Shown here one piece after another: positions 52,620 through 62,412 of a stretch of DNA of 64,000 bases. The first letter of the stretch is position 1. Each line of letters begins with the position of its first letter. The notes beneath the pieces were generated by a model, which saw only the letters and a program-made list of their open reading frames with translations, ran no database searches and was not told the DNA's origin. The DNA lies in the NCBI RefSeq assembly GCF_000725545.1, contig NZ_JNZP01000024.1:29813-93812 (forward strand), given 5' to 3'. Made by a program: the position numbers and the translations under genes. This DNA comes from Streptomyces exfoliatus (GTDB taxonomy: Bacteria > Actinomycetota > Actinomycetes > Streptomycetales > Streptomycetaceae).

Positions 52620-55600
52620 TTAGCGGGCCCGGGTACCCGTCGGGTGTCCGTCGAGGTCGACGGAGTCCCGCATCGCGGTCACGAGCGCCGTCGCCTGTTC
52701 GGTCAGCGCCTCGTCCTCGGTCTCGCCGAGCGCGGCTACCGCAGCCGTACCGAGCGAGATGGCCTCCTCCGGGTCCGTGGCCCACAGGGCCGACGCGAGA
52801 AGGAAGAGTGCCCTCCCCTCTCCGTGGCGGTCGCGGGCCGCCCGGAAGAACGTGATTGCCTCACGGACTGCCGTGATGGCCCGGTCCGGCTGCTGGAGCA
52901 TCGCCCACGCCTTGCTGAGGTTCATCCGCGCCTTTGCCTGCGCGTGGGCATCGCCGACCTCCTTCAACAGGTCGTTCGCCTTCGTCAGCAGACGGGCGGC
53001 CTCGGCCGGTTCACCCGTCTGCAGTCGGATGGCCGCGAGGTTGTTCAGGGCGAGGCCTTCGCCGCGCTTGTCCCCGAGATCGCGACAGAGGGTGAGCGCC
53101 TCCTCAAGTACATCCGCCCCGTCACCGAGTCCCCCCGCACGCAACGCCGTGCTCAGATTGGTGAGGGCCATGACGACTCCATGGCGGTCATCGGCCCTGT
53201 GGAAGGCGTCGCGTGCAGCCGCGTGGGCGGCCGCGGCCTCACCGGCCCGTCCCAGTTCTCTGAGTGCCAGGCCGAGATTGTTCTGGGTGACCGCCTCACC
53301 GTGCCAGTCTCCGACGAGACGGCAGATCTCGATGTCCCGCTCGTACGCGTCCACCGCTTCCCCGTAGCGGCCCAACTCGTCCAGCGAGCGTCCGAGATTG
53401 TTGAGCGCCGCGGCCTCACCATGGAGATTTCCCGCCTCGCCCTGGAGGACAACGGCCCTTTGCAACACGGGCACGGCCCGCTCGATGTCGCGCATCTCGT
53501 GCAAGGTGCGTCCGAGGTTGGTCAGTACCTCTGCCTCGCCCAGAAGGGACCCCACCGCCCTGTGGATACGGAGGGCCTCCTCGTGTGCGGCGACGGCTTC
53601 GGGGAACCGCCTCAGTCCTCTGAGGGCGCATGCCCGTCCGTCGAGGAACGTGGCACGGAAGGCGGCAGGTTCGTTCCCGGAGCAGTGCTCCAGCGCGCTG
53701 TCGTATACGGCCGTCAACTCGGCGAAGCCGTGGCGCAGTTTGAGGTAGTCGCCTATACCTCCCGCCATCGCCAGGATGACGTAGGGGTTGTGCGTGCCGG
53801 GCGTGGTGGTGATGACCGCGACGAGGTTCGCCCGTTCCTCGTCCAGCCAGGAGAGTGCTGCGGTCCGGTCGGCGAATCCAGGCGCTGGAGAGTGACCTGG
53901 GGAGAGGTGGTCATGCGCCTCGCCCAGACGGTCCGCGTAGTGGCGTAGCAGCCGCTCCAAGGCAGCGGACCGGCTTTGGACAGTGTGCTCCGTCCGCCCC
54001 GTCTCGTCCGCGTAGAGCCGGAGCAGGTCGTGCATGCGCCACCGGCCGTAGATGGCCGTACTCTGCACCAGATGGCCGCGCCCCAGGGCCTCCAGGAGTT
54101 CCTCGGCTGTGTCCGGGTCGACATCGCAGAGCCGGGCGGCGGACTCGGTGGAGACGTCTGGGCCGGGGTTGAGCGCGAAGAGCCGGAAGAGCCGTGCCTG
54201 GTCCTGCGGCAGGTGCCGGTAGGACAGTTCGAAGGCGGCTCGTACCGCGAAGTTCCCGCGACTCAACCGACGCAGGCGGCGATGCTCGTCGTCCAGAGCC
54301 CGGGCCATCGAGGACAGCGGTCGGGTCGGCTGGTCCGCCAAGAGTGCGGCGACGATCCGGAGCGCCAGCGGCAGGTGCCCGCACTGCCGGGCGATGGCCT
54401 CGGCCCTGTCCGGGGCATCGTCGATCCGCGTGTCCTCCTCACCGCGGCTCGCCCGCAGAACGAGGCGGAGCAGGTCGACGGAGTCCGCGGGATCGAGGAC
54501 TGCCAGGTCGTGCAAGCGGGCGTCCAGGTCGGACAGCGTGTGTCGGGAGGTGATCAGCACGGGGGTGCGCGCGTCACCTGGGAGGAGGAGCCGGACCTGC
54601 TCGCCGTCCATGGCGTCGTCGAGGACGATCAGGGTGCGTCGTCCCTGGTCGGCGAGGTCCTGTAGCGCCGATCGGTACAGTCGCGCACGGTCCTCGAGAG
54701 ACACGGGGATGTGCTCGTGGTCGACGCCCAACCCCCGGAGCATGGAGGCGAGTGCCTCGTCGGGAGCCTGATGGCGAGCGGGGTCGTATGCGTAGAGTTC
54801 GACGGCGAGGACACTGTCGAACCATCCGTCTCGTGCACAGGCGCGATGGGCGACCTGGCGCACCAACTCGGTCTTTCCGACGCCTGGGAGGCCGGCGACG
54901 ACGTGGACCGACGGTCCTTTACCGACGGCACCCGGGTCCAGCACCGAGAGCAGCCCGTTCACGGCGGCATCCCTGCCGGTGAACGTGCTGGACGGGGCCG
55001 GCAGTCCCCATGGGGCGGAGGCGGTTCGACGGTCGACGTGGACGGGGGCGGCCCGCGCAGCCCCACCCACCGACGCTGCCACGGCGCTGCCCTCCGGCGG
55101 AATCACGCGCCTCAGCCCGTACTGCGGGAGTCGGTCTGCGAAGGCTGCCGCGTCGAGGCGGGTTCCCAGGGAGTTGAGAAGAAGGTCGCCCAAGGCAAGT
55201 GCTGCAAGGCGGCCGGGAGCCCCGGCCAGGGCCTGTTCGGCGAGGGCTGTATTGACGGCGACCACGTCGCGCTCATCAGGCCACTCCACCCACAGGGCGC
55301 GGAGCATGTGCCACGCCGTGTCCGGCGCGCCGTAGATCCGGGGAGCCGCGAGCTCGTCGAAGGGGGCACGGAGTTTGTCCGTCAGCCAGTCACGGACGAA
55401 GGAGGAGAAGTCGTCGGATCGACGGGCGCGGTCGCACAGTTCCTGGAGCGGCCTGGCCGGCACCATCGAGACGAAATGGAAGTCGTGCCCCGCTTCGGCG
55501 TGGGTGCGGAGGTGCCGCCAGATCCCCTTGGTGTCCAGGGCCGTGACGTTCCAGCCGTTGGCGTTGCGGTTCTGACGCTTGACCTGGTGCACCTCGGTGC

Positions 55601-55769
55601 GCCCGTTGTGACGGTAGGCGAACTCGCTACCTTCGCCGAGGACTCCGTTCGGCTCAAGGGTGAGCGAATCGCCTTGCCCCAGGAGGACGTACAAGGCGTG
55701 CCTGATCGTCCAGGCGCCTTCGTAGCGGTTGCCGAACTTGTCCGTCTCACCACCCGGCCTCGGTGCCAC
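52620..55769 (-). CDS. STAND defence protein: PD-(D/E)XK-like nuclease, NB-ARC ATPase, TPR sensor
   Basis: 1049 aa from GTG 55769, chosen because AGGGGG stands 6 nt upstream; the frame stays open upstream into an integrase remnant. Residues 8-150 look like a Cap4/Mrr-type nuclease: FGNRYEGAWTIRHALYVLLG, EGSEFAYRHNG (Glu49), EVHQVKRQ (Gln62-x-Lys64), then HDFHFVSMVPARPL. NB-ARC follows: GLPGVGKT 293-300, Walker B LIVLDDAMD 381-389, GHLPLALRI, and a winged helix. About ten TPR units (from 640 to 1020; repeated ALNNLGRSLDELGRY-like helices) form the sensor. This is the architecture of Avs-like NLR anti-phage proteins. No homologue was searched. Confidence 0.85.
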   Translation of the reverse strand: MAPRPGGETDKFGNRYEGAWTIRHALYVLLGQGDSLTLEPNGVLGEGSEFAYRHNGRTEVHQVKRQNRNANGWNVTALDTKGIWRHLRTHAEAGHDFHFVSMVPARPLQELCDRARRSDDFSSFVRDWLTDKLRAPFDELAAPRIYGAPDTAWHMLRALWVEWPDERDVVAVNTALAEQALAGAPGRLAALALGDLLLNSLGTRLDAAAFADRLPQYGLRRVIPPEGSAVAASVGGAARAAPVHVDRRTASAPWGLPAPSSTFTGRDAAVNGLLSVLDPGAVGKGPSVHVVAGLPGVGKTELVRQVAHRACARDGWFDSVLAVELYAYDPARHQAPDEALASMLRGLGVDHEHIPVSLEDRARLYRSALQDLADQGRRTLIVLDDAMDGEQVRLLLPGDARTPVLITSRHTLSDLDARLHDLAVLDPADSVDLLRLVLRASRGEEDTRIDDAPDRAEAIARQCGHLPLALRIVAALLADQPTRPLSSMARALDDEHRRLRRLSRGNFAVRAAFELSYRHLPQDQARLFRLFALNPGPDVSTESAARLCDVDPDTAEELLEALGRGHLVQSTAIYGRWRMHDLLRLYADETGRTEHTVQSRSAALERLLRHYADRLGEAHDHLSPGHSPAPGFADRTAALSWLDEERANLVAVITTTPGTHNPYVILAMAGGIGDYLKLRHGFAELTAVYDSALEHCSGNEPAAFRATFLDGRACALRGLRRFPEAVAAHEEALRIHRAVGSLLGEAEVLTNLGRTLHEMRDIERAVPVLQRAVVLQGEAGNLHGEAAALNNLGRSLDELGRYGEAVDAYERDIEICRLVGDWHGEAVTQNNLGLALRELGRAGEAAAAHAAARDAFHRADDRHGVVMALTNLSTALRAGGLGDGADVLEEALTLCRDLGDKRGEGLALNNLAAIRLQTGEPAEAARLLTKANDLLKEVGDAHAQAKARMNLSKAWAMLQQPDRAITAVREAITFFRAARDRHGEGRALFLLASALWATDPEEAISLGTAAVAALGETEDEALTEQATALVTAMRDSVDLDGHPTGTRAR

Positions 55770-55888
55770 CGGTTTCCCCCTGTCTCGCCCGTCCGTCGGA
55801 CGACTCCGCGACTTCGCCCCGTGCACGGTCGCGTGCCACGTCACCGTACCTGGCGGCGCCGACAGTGATGCCCGCACCGGAGCCTGCG

Positions 55889-56180
55889 TGATCTTGTGGA
55901 CGTCGGGGTGCGGGTATCGCTGGGTGCGGGTCAGCGAGCCGTGGCCGGCGATCCTGCGCAGGACGTGGACCTGGACCCCGGCGTCGGTGAACCAGGTGGG
56001 TCTGGTGTGCCGGAGGTCGTGGCGCCGCAGGTGCCCATACCCGAGTTCCGTGACGACGTCGTCCCAGTGGGTGGCGTCGCGGAGGACCGCGGTAGAGCTG
56101 CGGAGGACCGCGGTGGAGCTTCGGCCTCCTCGGGGGCCGGTGAACATGCGCGCCTCGGGAGCAGGTCCGGGGGCCGGCAT
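55889..56180 (-). pseudogene. Second tyrosine integrase remnant
   Basis: Homologous to 42989-43366: MFTGPRGGRSS, DATHWDDVVTELGYGHLRR, HDLRHTRPTWF, IAGHGSLTRTQRYPHPD. It carries a 21-bp in-frame duplication (56079-56120) inside the catalytic domain, lacks the N-terminus, and continues in frame into the STAND gene. Not functional. Confidence 0.85.
56079..56120. repeat. 21-bp tandem duplication in the integrase remnant
   Basis: Units 56079-56099 and 56100-56120 differ at one base. The copy duplicates the seven residues RSSTAVL on the minus strand; the integrase remnant at 42989 has one unit. Confidence 0.9.
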
Positions 56181-56414
56181 GAGCTGTGCGTCGAGGGGCG
56201 GGCCGCGAGTGCGTCGGCCGGCTCGATGGACCGCCCCTCCATGACTCGGACCAGGACGGCGATGGTGTTCCTGACGGTCGAGCGACCCCGCTCATCGGCG
56301 ATCCAGATCTGGACAGACCTGTCGATGGCCCGTTGCTGATCATCCGGACCGGCAGGTGCCCGAGAGCCCCGGCTCTGCCTGCCCGAGCGCGGCCTTCTGT
56401 GACACGCTTCAGCT

Positions 56415-56445
56415 GGGGCCTGTCTTTTGGATCAGGCCAGATCCC
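56415..56445 (+). repeat. Copy C of the dispersed repeat
   Basis: GGGGCCTGTCTTTTGGATCA, followed by GGCCAGATCC, matches the left arm of copy A (27528) with few changes. It lies at the 3' end of the WD40 pseudogene. Confidence 0.75.
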
Positions 56446-57390
56446 AGTCGAGGTCCCGGAGTTTGGGGGCCGCCGGTGTCCGTCGGACCGCCTGTGGTGA
56501 GCACGAACTGGTCGTGGGCGGGGAGAACGGCGCACGAGACCCCTGCCGGATGGGCTTCGCTGACTCGGATGCAGTGGCCGGACTCGGTCTGCCATGTCCG
56601 GAGGTTGCCGGCCGGGTCGGCGGCCACCGCGAAACGCCCGTCCTGAGTGAGGTGGGCGTCGACCGCCCAGCCGGGAATCGGGTCGAACGTGCGCACGCAC
56701 CGGCCACTGGCCGTATCCCAGTCGGAGTGCCGCGTTCGCACGGCTGGTGCCGCACAAGGCGAAACGGCTGTCGGAGCTCAAGCTGACCGACATCAGCCGG
56801 CCGTTCCCGTCCATGGTGCCCAGGCACTGACCGGCGCGCAGATCCCACAACCTGACGGTGACGTCCCAGCCCGCCGACGCCGCGGTACGGCCGTCGGGGG
56901 TGCTGCTCAGGGCGCTGACCTCGGCGGAGTGTCCGGGCATGGCGTGGAGACGACGCAGTTCGGCCGGGCCCAGGCCCCACAACTGGAGACTGCCGTCATA
57001 ACCGCCCAACAGGATCCGATCGTCGTCCGCCGTCCAGTGCAGGGTGCGGATCGCGTAGTCGCCGCCGATGCGTTGGATCTCGCCGGTGTCCCGCTGCCGG
57101 AGATGGAGCTCGGAGCTGGTCATCTCCCCGTTGTCCGCCATGACCTTCTGGATGTCCGCCTGCACCATCAGAACCCGCGTTCCTCTGACAGCCGGGTCGC
57201 GCAGGAGCTTCCCATCACTGAGCCGCCGGCCCTCGAGGTGGGCGCCCGTGGCGACGTCCCACACATGAACCCCCGCCATGTCGCCGGTGACCGCGAATCG
57301 GCTGTCGGCCGACAAACCGACATGGTCCTGCTTCGCGGTGCCCAGCGACCGTACACAGCGGCCCTGCTCCGGATCCCAGACCCCCGGCGC
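56432..57390 (-). pseudogene. WD40 repeat protein, frameshifted and truncated at the 5' end
   Basis: Minus-strand WD40 blades in at least two frames. One frame reads VHVWDVATGAHLEG, LQLWGLGPAELRRL and VRLWDLRAGQCLGTMDGNG; the other reads DWDTASGRCVRTFDPI and LRTWQTESGHCIRV. The frame breaks near 56735 and again near 56470. No start or upstream domain is left, so it is probably a fragment of a larger STAND-WD40 or kinase-WD40 gene. Confidence 0.75.
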
Positions 57391-57442
57391 GCGGCGAAGC
57401 GCTTCGGTGCTGGTCCCGGGCGACCGGTGCTCCGATGTGGGC

Positions 57443-57604
57443 ATGCGGCAGGCGAAGAACCGCGATCCGAAGAACGATGGTGGCAGGCAGACGGCGGCCC
57501 GACGGCTGTGGGGGGCCGCGAGCGATGAACTCGTGCGCTGGGTGGTGCAGTTGTCGACGACCGGAGTCACGGCCTGGGTGATCTACTGGATCGACCAGCA
57601 CTGA
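57443..57604 (+). CDS. Short hypothetical protein with one membrane helix
   Basis: 53 aa, ATG 57443, no convincing ribosome-binding site. A basic N-terminus (RQAKNRDPKNDGGRQTAARR) is followed by LVRWVVQLSTTGVTAWVIYWI. The order of charged leader and amphipathic Trp-rich helix resembles short Streptomyces proteins found near prophage or integrative elements, but I cannot name a family. It lies between the broken WD40 gene and the tRNA-like remnant. Confidence 0.4.
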   Translation: MRQAKNRDPKNDGGRQTAARRLWGAASDELVRWVVQLSTTGVTAWVIYWIDQH

Positions 57605-57717
57605 GGACGGGAACCGGCCCTGGACGCGGCCGGCCCGGCGTAACCGTCAGGCCGGCGTGCCGCGGCCGGCTCGCCCGGGGAGCTGGGGCTCGTCGACGCG
57701 CGGTTCCTCCGGTTCCG

Positions 57718-57758
57718 CTGGGGTCAAAAGGGCGCGGTTTCGAATCCTGTCCACCCTG
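57718..57758 (+). other. Degenerate tRNA 3'-half, probable attachment-site remnant
   Basis: About 32 of 42 positions match the 3' half of tRNA-Pro(GGG) at 42849-42891, including CTGGGG, TCAA, the TTC.AAT loop core and ATCCTGTC. It has lost stem pairing, so it is not a tRNA. The 348-bp stretch 57605-57952 around it contains no gene. Confidence 0.6.
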
Positions 57759-57952
57759 AGAAGGCGTGTCACAGAAGTCCAGCCGGGCGTGCCGAAGGAC
57801 GACCCCGCACCGCGGAGCACCGGGCAGGTCACCGGCACCCGTTTCACCCTGACCACGGACAAGACGGATCCCGTCAACCCGGAAGGCCCGCGGCAGCGGC
57901 GGCCCGAGCGAGCGGTGCCGCGTGCTGGGGGAGGAGGACACCGCCGCGGCGT

Positions 57953-59068
57953 CTATTGGAAACTGAGCCGGTGCGGGTGTTCCGGGTCGGCGGGGCAGGT
58001 GTGCACGCGCATCGAGCCGCGGCCGAGGTAGACGCCGACCGGGTCGATCACGTCCGGATCGATCACGTCGGGGCCGATCACGTCCGGGGTGTCGGTCGGG
58101 TCGCGGTCCTCGAGCGGAAGCCAGCTCCTCGAACCGCCGCCGCACTCCCACTGATCGACCGTGAGCAGGGGAGGCATCGGTGTGCCGCAGACCGCGCAGT
58201 CGACGCGTGCGGGATCGGTGAGGTGCCAGGAGGCGAAGCCGCCCACCTTCCATCCCGGGGCGATGGACAGGTCGCCCATGTAGTCGACCTCGTACTCCTC
58301 CTCCGTCCGTGCCCGGGCCATCGCGGCCTCGTACTCCTCGTAGGTGTCGTAGCTCCGCGGCTCGGAGGAGTCGTACGCGTCCTCGTCGTCGTCCTCCGCG
58401 TCCAGCAGGCCCTCCTCCCAGTCGGCGATGGCGTCCTGGAGCTCTTCGCTCAGCAGGCCCAGGTACTCGTGCTCGACGACCTGTTCGGGGTGCAGGGCGC
58501 AGCGGGTGGGCACGCATTCCTTGCGGCCCGCCACCGGTGGCTCGGGCTGGGGCGTCAGGACGTCGCCGACCTCCCGCGAGCGCCGCCACCTCAGCACGAC
58601 GTCGAGGGTGCGGGCAGGTCCGTGGACCTCGAAGGGGCACCAGAAGACCTGGAGCAGGTCGTGGCCTTCCGGGCCGACGAGGTCGGGGATGTCCCGCGTG
58701 TACAGCTGGGCGACGGCCAGCAGCGGGAGAGGGGCCTCGTCCCGAAGGTCCGGGGCGTGTCGTCCCGGTGTGATGGCGTCGAGTATCCGCCGCTCCTCGT
58801 CGGAGAAGTCGCGTCCTCTCGCCGCGGCGAGGATGTGCCGCTCGAGCCGCACGTCGTCCAGCCGGTGGCCCTTGCCCTTGGGGTGCACCGCGCAGCACAC
58901 AGGCCACGGCTCGTCGGCCGGCCACAACAGCGGCCCCGCCAGCGAGCTTTCCCCGGCCGTCGCCACGCCCTGGCGGGGATGCAGGCGCGTGGCCGTACGC
59001 CGATGGGCGGAGAGGACGGGGAAAACGGCTTCGACATCGACGGGTCGCGGGGGTGTGGTGCGGGTCAT
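57953..59068 (-). CDS. DUF1963/YwqG-like protein
   Basis: 371 aa from ATG 59068 (GGAG 6 nt upstream); ATG 59080 is a less good alternative. It has the YwqG/DUF1963 pattern GPLLWPADEPWPVC, LLQVFWCPFEVHG, VGGFASWHLTDPARVDCAVC and SWLPLEDRD. An acidic insert (about 233-265) is unusual. Three 15-bp repeats at 58041-58085 encode DVIGPDVIDPDVIDP near the end. Function of the family is not known. It lies just outside the island boundary. Confidence 0.7.
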   Translation of the reverse strand: MTRTTPPRPVDVEAVFPVLSAHRRTATRLHPRQGVATAGESSLAGPLLWPADEPWPVCCAVHPKGKGHRLDDVRLERHILAAARGRDFSDEERRILDAITPGRHAPDLRDEAPLPLLAVAQLYTRDIPDLVGPEGHDLLQVFWCPFEVHGPARTLDVVLRWRRSREVGDVLTPQPEPPVAGRKECVPTRCALHPEQVVEHEYLGLLSEELQDAIADWEEGLLDAEDDDEDAYDSSEPRSYDTYEEYEAAMARARTEEEYEVDYMGDLSIAPGWKVGGFASWHLTDPARVDCAVCGTPMPPLLTVDQWECGGGSRSWLPLEDRDPTDTPDVIGPDVIDPDVIDPVGVYLGRGSMRVHTCPADPEHPHRLSFQ

Positions 59069-59291
59069 GCGGTTCTCCATGGCGGCCCGGGAGTAGGTGC
59101 CACACGCACGATGCCATGTGATGCATGGGGTTTCTGTTCAGTCGAGTGTTGCGTGTGCCTCACTTGTGGGAGCTGTTCAGGGCCGCTCCCGGCGGCCAAG
59201 CTGAGCGTCGTGCTCCGGGTCATTGCGGGCGCACTTCTGATCGTGTCGAGAACATGCCGGTGACGGCCTGAACAGCGAACGGAGAACATCC

Positions 59292-60818
59292 GTGATTGTC
59301 GGAGTCCTCAAGGAAGGGCGGGCAGGTGAGAGTCGTGTCGCGGCCACGCCTGCCACGATCCAGCAGATCCGCAAACTGGGGTACGACGTGGTCGTCGACC
59401 CGGGCGCGGGGGTCGCGGCCGGATTCACCGACAGTGCCTACGAGGCCGCCGGCGCGACCGTCGGCGACGCGGCGGGCGCGGACGTGGTGCTGGGGGTCAA
59501 CGCCCCGAGCCCGGCGCAGTTGGACCGGGTACGGCCGGAGGCCACGGTGATCGCCCTGTTCTCCCCGGCCTTCGACCCGGCGATGGTCGAGGACCTGGGC
59601 CGGCGTCCCTTCACGGCGCTGTCGATGGACGCCGTGCCGCGCATCAGCCGGGCGCAGTCGATGGACGTGCTGTCGTCGATGGCGAACATCGCCGGCTACC
59701 GGGCCGTCATCGAGGCCGCGCACGAGTTCGGACGCTTCTTCACCGGCCAGGTGACCGCTGCGGGCAAGGTACCGCCGGCGAAGGTGCTCGTCGCGGGCGC
59801 GGGCGTGGCGGGTCTCGCGGCGATCGGCGCGTCCGGTTCGCTCGGTGCGATCGTACGGGCGACCGATCCGCGCCCGGAGGTCGCCGACCAGGTCCGGTCG
59901 CTGGGCGGCGAGTACCTGTCGATCGCTTCCCCCGAGGTGGAGGTCTCGAAGACCGGCTACGCCAAGGAGATGGGCGACGACTACAAGGCGCGCGAGGCCG
60001 AGCTCTACGCCGCGCAGTGCCGCGAGGTCGACATCGTCATCACCACCGCACTCATCCCGGGCCGTCCCGCGCCGACGCTGATCACCGCGGAGATGGTGGC
60101 GAGCATGAAGCCGGGGTCGGTGATCGTCGACATGGCGGCCGCCAACGGCGGCAACGTCGAGGGCACCGTGAAGGGCGAGAAGGCCGTCACGGACAACGGC
60201 GTGACGATCATCGGATACACGGATCTGGCGGGTCGGCTGTCGGCCCAGGCGTCGCAGCTGTACGGCACGAACCTGGTCAACCTGCTGAAGCTGATGACAC
60301 CCGGCAAGGACGGCCTGCTGGTCCTCGACTGGGACGATCCGGTGCAGCGCTCGATCACCGTCGTACGCGAGGGCGAGTCGGCGTGGCCGCCGCCGCCGGT
60401 CCAGGTCTCGGCGGCCCCGGCCCCCGCGCCCGCGGCCGCCGTGGCGCAGCCGGCGCCGAAGAAGGAGCCGATGACGCCGAAGCAGAAGTTCGGCGGCGTC
60501 GCCCTCGGCGCGCTGGCGCTGTTCCTCGCCGTGGCGTTCGCCCCGGCGGCGCTGCTGCCCCACGTGACGGTCTTCGTCCTCGCGATCGTGATCGGTTACT
60601 ACGTGATCGGGCACGTGCACCACGCGCTGCACACGCCGCTGATGTCCGTCACGAACGCGATCTCCGGGATCATCGTCGTCGGCGCGCTTCTGCAGATCGG
60701 CCACACGAGCACGACGGTCACGGTGCTGTCGTCCGTGGCGATCCTTCTGGCCAGTATCAACGTCTTCGGCGGCTTCGCGGTGACGCGTCGCATGCTCGCC
60801 ATGTTCAACCGGAGCTGA
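59292..60818 (+). CDS. pntA: NAD(P) transhydrogenase subunit alpha (fused alpha1/alpha2)
   Basis: 508 aa, GTG with GGAG 9 nt upstream. The dI NAD(H)-binding domain ([40 protein letters not shown]xGxx[20 protein letters not shown] strand) is followed by a Pro/Ala linker and four membrane helices (from [19 protein letters not shown] to [13 protein letters not shown]). In proton-translocating transhydrogenase this subunit binds NADH and contributes part of the proton channel. It is followed one base later by pntB, so the two are translationally coupled. Confidence 0.95.
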   Translation: MIVGVLKEGRAGESRVAATPATIQQIRKLGYDVVVDPGAGVAAGFTDSAYEAAGATVGDAAGADVVLGVNAPSPAQLDRVRPEATVIALFSPAFDPAMVEDLGRRPFTALSMDAVPRISRAQSMDVLSSMANIAGYRAVIEAAHEFGRFFTGQVTAAGKVPPAKVLVAGAGVAGLAAIGASGSLGAIVRATDPRPEVADQVRSLGGEYLSIASPEVEVSKTGYAKEMGDDYKAREAELYAAQCREVDIVITTALIPGRPAPTLITAEMVASMKPGSVIVDMAAANGGNVEGTVKGEKAVTDNGVTIIGYTDLAGRLSAQASQLYGTNLVNLLKLMTPGKDGLLVLDWDDPVQRSITVVREGESAWPPPPVQVSAAPAPAPAAAVAQPAPKKEPMTPKQKFGGVALGALALFLAVAFAPAALLPHVTVFVLAIVIGYYVIGHVHHALHTPLMSVTNAISGIIVVGALLQIGHTSTTVTVLSSVAILLASINVFGGFAVTRRMLAMFNRS

Positions 60819-60819
60819 C

Positions 60820-62238
60820 ATGTCTGCGACCCTCGCCGCACAGGCGGCCTACCTTGTTGCCGCGCTGCTGTTCATCCTCGCGCTGGCAGGACTTTCCAAG
60901 CACGAATCGGCACGGCTCGGCAACGCCTTCGGCATGCTCGGCATGGGCGTCGCGCTCGTCGCGACGATCGTGCTCGCGCTGGACGGCGACATCAGCACCG
61001 CGGGCCTCGGCCTGATGGCCGTCGCGATGCTGATCGGCGCGCTGATCGGCCTGCGGCGCGCCCGCGGCGTCGAGATGACCGGCATGCCCGAGCTGATCGC
61101 GCTGCTGCACTCCTTCGTCGGTCTGGCGGCCGTACTGGTCAGCTGGAACGGCTTCCTGAACGTCGAGTACGACCCGGACGGCCACGAGGCGGAGGTCCTG
61201 GGCGCGCTCGGCACGCTGGGCATCCACCACGCCGAGGTCTTCATCGGCCTGTTCATCGGCGCGGTGACCTTCACCGGCTCCGTCGTGGCGTACCTGAAGC
61301 TCGCCGCGAAGATCGACTCCAAGCCGCTGGTGCTGCCGGGCAAGAACGCCCTGAACCTCGGCTCGCTCGTCCTGTTCCTCGCCCTGACGGTGTGGTTCGT
61401 GATCACGCCGGAGCTGTGGCTGATGGTCACCGTGACGGTCCTGGCGCTTGCCCTCGGCTGGCACCTGGTGGCCTCGATCGGCGGCGGCGACATGCCGGTC
61501 GTCGTCTCGATGCTCAACAGCTACTCCGGCTGGGCGGCCGCGGCCTCCGGCTTCCTCCTCGGCAACGACCTGCTGATCATCACCGGTGCGCTCGTCGGAT
61601 CCTCGGGTGCCTACCTGTCCTTCATCATGTGCAAGGCCATGAACCGCTCGTTCCTCTCCGTGATCGCCGGCGGCTTCGGCATCGAGGCGCCGTCCGGCTC
61701 GGAGGTCGACTACGGCGAGCACCAGGAGACCACCGCTCAGGGCGCCGCCGAACTCCTGGGCTCGGCCCGGTCCGTCATCATCACGCCGGGGTACGGCATG
61801 GCCGTCGCCCAGGCGCAGTACCCGGTCGCGGAGCTCACCTCGAAGCTGCGCGCGAAGGGCGTCGACGTACGGTTCGGCATCCATCCCGTCGCCGGCCGCC
61901 TGCCCGGCCACATGAACGTGCTCCTCGCCGAGGCGAAGGTGCCGTACGACATCGTGCTCGAAATGGACGAGATCAACGACGACTTCGCCAAGACCGACGT
62001 CGTCCTCGTGATCGGCGCCAACGACACGGTCAACCCGGCCGGAGCGGAGGACCCCAGCAGCCCGCTCGCCGGCATGCCGGTGCTCACCGTCTGGGAGGCA
62101 GGCAAGGTCATCGTCTTCAAGCGCTCGATGGCCTCCGGGTACGCCGGCGTGCAGAACCCGCTGTTCTTCAAGGAGAACACCGCGATGCTCTTCGGCGACG
62201 CGAAGGCCCGGGTCGAGGAGATCGTCGGCGCCCTCTGA
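60820..62238 (+). CDS. pntB: NAD(P) transhydrogenase subunit beta
   Basis: 472 aa, ATG one base after the pntA stop, with GGAG 5 nt upstream in pntA. About nine membrane helices (d[40 protein letters not shown]) precede the dIII NADP(H) domain ([52 protein letters not shown]). With PntA it uses the proton gradient to drive hydride transfer from NADH to NADP+. The operon ends with the strong hairpin 25 bp later. Confidence 0.96.
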   Translation: MSATLAAQAAYLVAALLFILALAGLSKHESARLGNAFGMLGMGVALVATIVLALDGDISTAGLGLMAVAMLIGALIGLRRARGVEMTGMPELIALLHSFVGLAAVLVSWNGFLNVEYDPDGHEAEVLGALGTLGIHHAEVFIGLFIGAVTFTGSVVAYLKLAAKIDSKPLVLPGKNALNLGSLVLFLALTVWFVITPELWLMVTVTVLALALGWHLVASIGGGDMPVVVSMLNSYSGWAAAASGFLLGNDLLIITGALVGSSGAYLSFIMCKAMNRSFLSVIAGGFGIEAPSGSEVDYGEHQETTAQGAAELLGSARSVIITPGYGMAVAQAQYPVAELTSKLRAKGVDVRFGIHPVAGRLPGHMNVLLAEAKVPYDIVLEMDEINDDFAKTDVVLVIGANDTVNPAGAEDPSSPLAGMPVLTVWEAGKVIVFKRSMASGYAGVQNPLFFKENTAMLFGDAKARVEEIVGAL

Positions 62239-62263
62239 GAAGCACGGCACGGGAGGACCTCCT

Positions 62264-62305
62264 GGCACATCGGCGTGGACGCGGACTCGTCCACGCCGAT
62301 GTGCC
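62264..62305 (+). terminator. Terminator after pntB
   Basis: A 17-bp perfect stem (arms 62264-62280 and 62289-62305) with 8-nt loop, 25 bp past the pntB stop. Confidence 0.92.
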
Positions 62306-62334
62306 GGCGGACCCCTCCGGGAGCCCTCCGCCGC

Positions 62335-62356
62335 GGGGCCGTCGCAAGACGGCCCC
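62335..62356 (+). other. Hairpin with GCAA tetraloop before hutD
   Basis: A 9-bp perfect stem (GGGGCCGTC with GACGGCCCC) closed by a GNRA tetraloop, 56 bp before the HutD ATG. It may be a second pntAB terminator or a leader hairpin of the next mRNA. Confidence 0.55.
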
Positions 62357-62412
62357 TATCGTTGTGCGCCCGGGTGATCCGCGCCCGTACCGCACACAGC
62401 TCAGGAGCCCGG

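Noticed and set aside
57718..57758. A functional tRNA at 57.72 kb
   Set aside because: No acceptor, D or anticodon arm can be folded; only the 3' half resembles tRNA-Pro, so it is recorded as a remnant.
60805..62268. A 487-residue minus-strand frame over pntB
   Set aside because: Antisense shadow rich in His/Arg/Asp; pntB is certain.
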